Source: Lentisphaerota bacterium
GTDB lineage: Bacteria > Verrucomicrobiota > Lentisphaeria > Victivallales > Victivallaceae
Direction of reading: 5' to 3'
Assembly (NCBI GenBank): GCA_015061575.1
Contig: SUWF01000001.1
Coordinates: 1 to 64,000, forward strand
Length of the DNA stretch: 64,000 bases
Shown here: positions 61,666 to 64,000 of the stretch, one piece after another
How positions within the stretch are numbered: position 1 is the first letter of the stretch
Layout: each line of letters starts with the position of its first letter
Notes under the pieces: model-generated
What the model was told of the DNA's origin: nothing
Databases searched by the model: none
The model's input: only the letters and a program-made list of their open reading frames with translations
Made by a program: the position numbers and the translations under genes

Positions 61666-62400
61666 ATGAAGCACCATCAAACTGTAAGTCCCCGTTGTGC
61701 CGGAGTTAAAACACAGCTTTTTACGCTGATCGAACTTCTGGTCGTAATTGCCATCATTGCTATTCTGGCGGCCATGCTGCTGCCGGCGTTGTCAGCTGCC
61801 CGGGAGCGGGCCAGAAGCTCCAACTGTACCGGCAACCTCAAGCAGTTCGGCACGGCGTTGGCGATGTATCTGGGCGATAATCAGGATACATTCATGCCGC
61901 AGAACTCGCCCAGCGGAAGTACGTTCTGGTCGTCCGGAGTTCACGGTTCATTTCCCCGTTATCTTTGTGCCGAAAATCCCAGCGACAGCATCTCCTGGTA
62001 CAACACTGCTGCCGGAGCACAAGTAGCCGATTGCCCGACCAATGTCAACGGCGGCGAAGGTACGACCAAAACCAATTTGAATTACGCTTACAACTACCGG
62101 CTGGAAAGCATTGCTAAAACTGCCGGTAAGGTAACTGATCCCTCCGGCGCATTGGCTTTTACTGACTTTGGCGATACGACGGCCACGGGCGGAGCAGGGA
62201 TGTATCTTATTGGCATTAACGGCGTCGGCGTGTGGAACTCGGCCGGGCACATGCAGTTTATCCATGGCGGATTTGCCAATGCTGTAATGGTGGGCGGCAA
62301 TGTTATGCCCTTGAGCAAAAAGATGATGGAAGAAAAAACAACCAATACCTCGTACAGCTGGCTGGCAGGAGCCAGCAAATATCTGGTGCCGGTGTATTGA
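61666..62400 (+). CDS. Prepilin-like (pseudopilin) protein
   Basis: 244-aa protein with an 18-residue leader ending in Leu, then [16 protein letters not shown] from Phe19 and [29 protein letters not shown] lies 5 nt upstream of the start. The tail motif reads [14 protein letters not shown], so the usual DG is replaced by GG, as in the 23982 and 37585 products. It follows the FAD oxidoreductase by 36 nt and precedes a propeller-type hydrolase and another secreted protein. Confidence 0.87.
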   Translation: MKHHQTVSPRCAGVKTQLFTLIELLVVIAIIAILAAMLLPALSAARERARSSNCTGNLKQFGTALAMYLGDNQDTFMPQNSPSGSTFWSSGVHGSFPRYLCAENPSDSISWYNTAAGAQVADCPTNVNGGEGTTKTNLNYAYNYRLESIAKTAGKVTDPSGALAFTDFGDTTATGGAGMYLIGINGVGVWNSAGHMQFIHGGFANAVMVGGNVMPLSKKMMEEKTTNTSYSWLAGASKYLVPVY

Positions 62401-62420
62401 AAAAAAGCAGGCTGTTTTTG

Positions 62421-63905
62421 ATGTCAAAATACATGTTTTTTGATGATCTGCATCTGGCTGAAAAGTCCAACTGTGTGGTGCGGACGATTCAGCCGGGACG
62501 GGGCTTTACGGCCTTGAAAGCCGACCGGGAATGGGAACGCTGCGGATTGTGCGGCGATCCTTGCATGACGCTGCTGGATGATGATGGGGTGATCAAACTT
62601 TATTACACCATAGTTTCGCCGGATGCGGCGCAAGGTTCCCACCGGGAGTTGAGCGCAAGTGAACGGGCCAGTTTGGATCTTGAGCATATCGACGCTAAAT
62701 TTCTGGCCGACATCCTCTGCCCGGAACGCTACTATTTGTGTTATGCTTACAGTACGGACGGAAGAAACTGGGTCAAGCCCGATCTGGGGATCTATGAAGT
62801 TGACGGCAGCAAACATAACAATATCGTCTGGGGCGGGCGCATCGGCGCAACTGTATTCATTGATCCGACTGCTCCGGCGGAAAGCCGTTACAAGATGATC
62901 CACGGCGGCTCGCTCAAATTGCCGCACTGGATGAATGGAAAGTTTATCCGCATGGCCTACACCGGTATTTACGGAGCTGTCAGCAGTGACGGCATCCACT
63001 GGCGCAACAGCGATAAACCGATCATGCCGCACTACACAGATACGACCAATGTATGCTTTTATGACGATGAACAGCAAAAGTATATCGCTTTTGTCCGCAC
63101 CGATAAAAACATGATCTATGATAATGGCAAGACCGTGATGACCGATCCGGAGCATCGTACCTACCGGATCATATCCAGATCGGAAAGTCGGGATTTTTTC
63201 AACTTTCCGCCGCCGGAAACGGTTATGGAGCCGGCTGCGGAGGATTGCCGGGATTATCACTCGCACTGGCAGTGTAAAGCAGGGATGGATTTCTATAACC
63301 CGGCGGCGATGAAATATCCGGCGGCCAGCGGGGTGTACTTTTTATTTCCATCTTATTTTCATCACGATACTGACGAGGCGATCATCCGGATCGCCGCCGG
63401 CAGGGACAGTAAAAATTTTACCCGCAATGATCAAATTTTGATCCCGCCGGAAGCAGCTCCCGCTTTCCGGGCCCAACAGCAGTATCTGGCTTGCGGTATG
63501 CTCAGCGGGGCGGACGATTCGCTGACTGTATATGCACACGCCTGCAGTGTCGGGCATGATGCGCAGGGAACTGCTGCTGAACGGCAGCATGAAATCGTGG
63601 GGTATACTTTCCAGACGGATGGATTTTTGGGGCAATACAGTCGTGGCGGCAGTTTGACGACGCATTATCTGGACGTTCCGGAAAATTGCCGCACTGTTAA
63701 ATTACGGGCACAAATCAATGCTGGCGGCCAGCTGCAGTTGGTATTGCTGGACGAAAACAGCCAAACTCTGGATGTTCAGTTTGTCCGTCAGGCGGCGGCT
63801 AATTGCGGAACAATTTTACAGGCCGTTTTGCCGGAACAAGTCAAGCGGATAAAACTGCAGATGCAGATTGTTGAAGCAACGGTTTTTTCGTTGGAATTTT
63901 TATAA
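62421..63905 (+). CDS. Beta-propeller glycoside hydrolase-like protein (GH32/GH43-like)
   Basis: The track starts at 62232 inside the pseudopilin gene; the ATG at 62421 (MSKYMFFDDLHLAEKSNC) is the likely start, giving 494 aa. No signal peptide. Repeated propeller-blade segments: GDPCMTLLDDDGVIKLYYTIVS, RYYLCYAYSTDGRNWVKPDLGIYE, ATVFIDPTAPAESRYKMIHGG, YGAVSSDGIHWRNSDKPIM, DTTNVCFYDDEQQKYIAFVRTD. This is the pattern of five-bladed GH32/43/68-like proteins. A C-terminal beta-sandwich (~390-494, GGSLTTHYLDVPENCRTVKLRAQI) resembles the GH32 C-terminal module. Family assignment is loose. The next gene starts 15 nt downstream. Confidence 0.6.
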   Translation: MSKYMFFDDLHLAEKSNCVVRTIQPGRGFTALKADREWERCGLCGDPCMTLLDDDGVIKLYYTIVSPDAAQGSHRELSASERASLDLEHIDAKFLADILCPERYYLCYAYSTDGRNWVKPDLGIYEVDGSKHNNIVWGGRIGATVFIDPTAPAESRYKMIHGGSLKLPHWMNGKFIRMAYTGIYGAVSSDGIHWRNSDKPIMPHYTDTTNVCFYDDEQQKYIAFVRTDKNMIYDNGKTVMTDPEHRTYRIISRSESRDFFNFPPPETVMEPAAEDCRDYHSHWQCKAGMDFYNPAAMKYPAASGVYFLFPSYFHHDTDEAIIRIAAGRDSKNFTRNDQILIPPEAAPAFRAQQQYLACGMLSGADDSLTVYAHACSVGHDAQGTAAERQHEIVGYTFQTDGFLGQYSRGGSLTTHYLDVPENCRTVKLRAQINAGGQLQLVLLDENSQTLDVQFVRQAAANCGTILQAVLPEQVKRIKLQMQIVEATVFSLEFL

Positions 63906-63920
63906 AAGAAAGGTCAAAAA

Positions 63921-64000
63921 ATGTTTAAAAAACTCCAATTATGTTTGCTGTTGACTGCAGCGGTAAATATGTTGCCGGTGAATGCTGCTGAGCTGGTGCT
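63921..64000 (+). CDS. Start of a secreted protein (runs off the window)
   Basis: An ATG at 63921 is preceded by AGAAAGG with 7-nt spacing. The visible 26 residues (MFKKLQLCLLLTAAVNMLPV, then NAAELV) form a typical signal peptide with cleavage near NAA. The product cannot be identified. Its VNAAELV start resembles the mature N-terminus of the DUF4838 proteins in this window, but that is too short to use. Confidence 0.65.
   Translation, partial: MFKKLQLCLLLTAAVNMLPVNAAELV

Noticed and set aside
62232-62420. 63-residue N-terminal extension of the beta-propeller ORF
   Set aside because: Lies in another frame inside the pseudopilin coding sequence, including its conserved tail.
1-64000. tRNA, rRNA, CRISPR arrays or intact prophage
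   Set aside because: I saw no cloverleaf with CCA-end features, no rRNA-like conserved tracts and no regularly spaced repeats. The phage-like part is limited to 20575-21435.

Overview
The window looks like part of a Lentisphaerae-type genome, most likely a Victivallales-like gut or anaerobic polysaccharide degrader. This is an inference from gene content. It has seven type II secretion/prepilin-like proteins with an almost invariant [19 protein letters not shown]-type helix and H-X(8-9)-DG-like tails. Each sits among large secreted carbohydrate-active proteins and dedicated GntR, LacI or AraC regulators. No SusC/SusD pair, sugar transporter, rRNA, tRNA or CRISPR array was seen.

Layout. (1) 1-536: 5'-truncated GNAT acetyltransferase gene and a 56-codon ORF with a strong Shine-Dalgarno sequence. 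(2) 537-13227, minus strand: Gfo/Idh/MocA oxidoreductase, GntR regulator, then pseudopilin, GH42-like, TIM-barrel protein, second pseudopilin, metallophosphoesterase and GH36-like alpha-galactosidase. Both the oxidoreductase and the regulator promoters carry the same 21-bp site at or just after the predicted transcription start. (3) 13646-20609: PocR-AraC regulator divergent from pseudopilin, a 1066-aa GH2-like secreted protein, and an FAD oxidoreductase fused through a signal-peptide-like segment to a histidine phosphatase. (4) 20575-21537: degenerate phage-like remnant with a structured inverted-repeat element. (5) 21538-36168: AraC and a ceramidase-like hydrolase (minus), divergent from pseudopilin, two DUF4838 paralogs, a CBM9-PHP protein, GH78 rhamnosidase and a DUF4434 protein. 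(6) 36387-41356: LacI regulator with near-consensus promoter and operator, pseudopilin, CBM9/TIM-barrel protein, terminator. (7) 41380-51237: frameshifted AraC gene, GH127, pseudopilin, three secreted proteins including two paralogs, and GH130. (8) 51254-51538: MITE-like element; then an RlmI-like methyltransferase (minus) and a 1163-codon secreted TIM-barrel protein. (9) 56274-64000: class III aminotransferase (minus), divergent AraC, GntR, FAD oxidoreductase, pseudopilin, beta-propeller hydrolase-like protein and the start of another secreted protein.

How the genes may work together: each block seems to be a substrate-responsive unit of local regulator, pseudopilin, secreted glycan-active proteins and often cytoplasmic enzymes (GH78, GH127, GH130, GH36) that finish oligosaccharides. 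The mix of rhamnosidase, arabinofuranosidase, galactosidases and DUF4838 proteins suggests complex plant heteroglycans. Substrates are not proven by sequence alone. All family names come from motif recognition without database searches.
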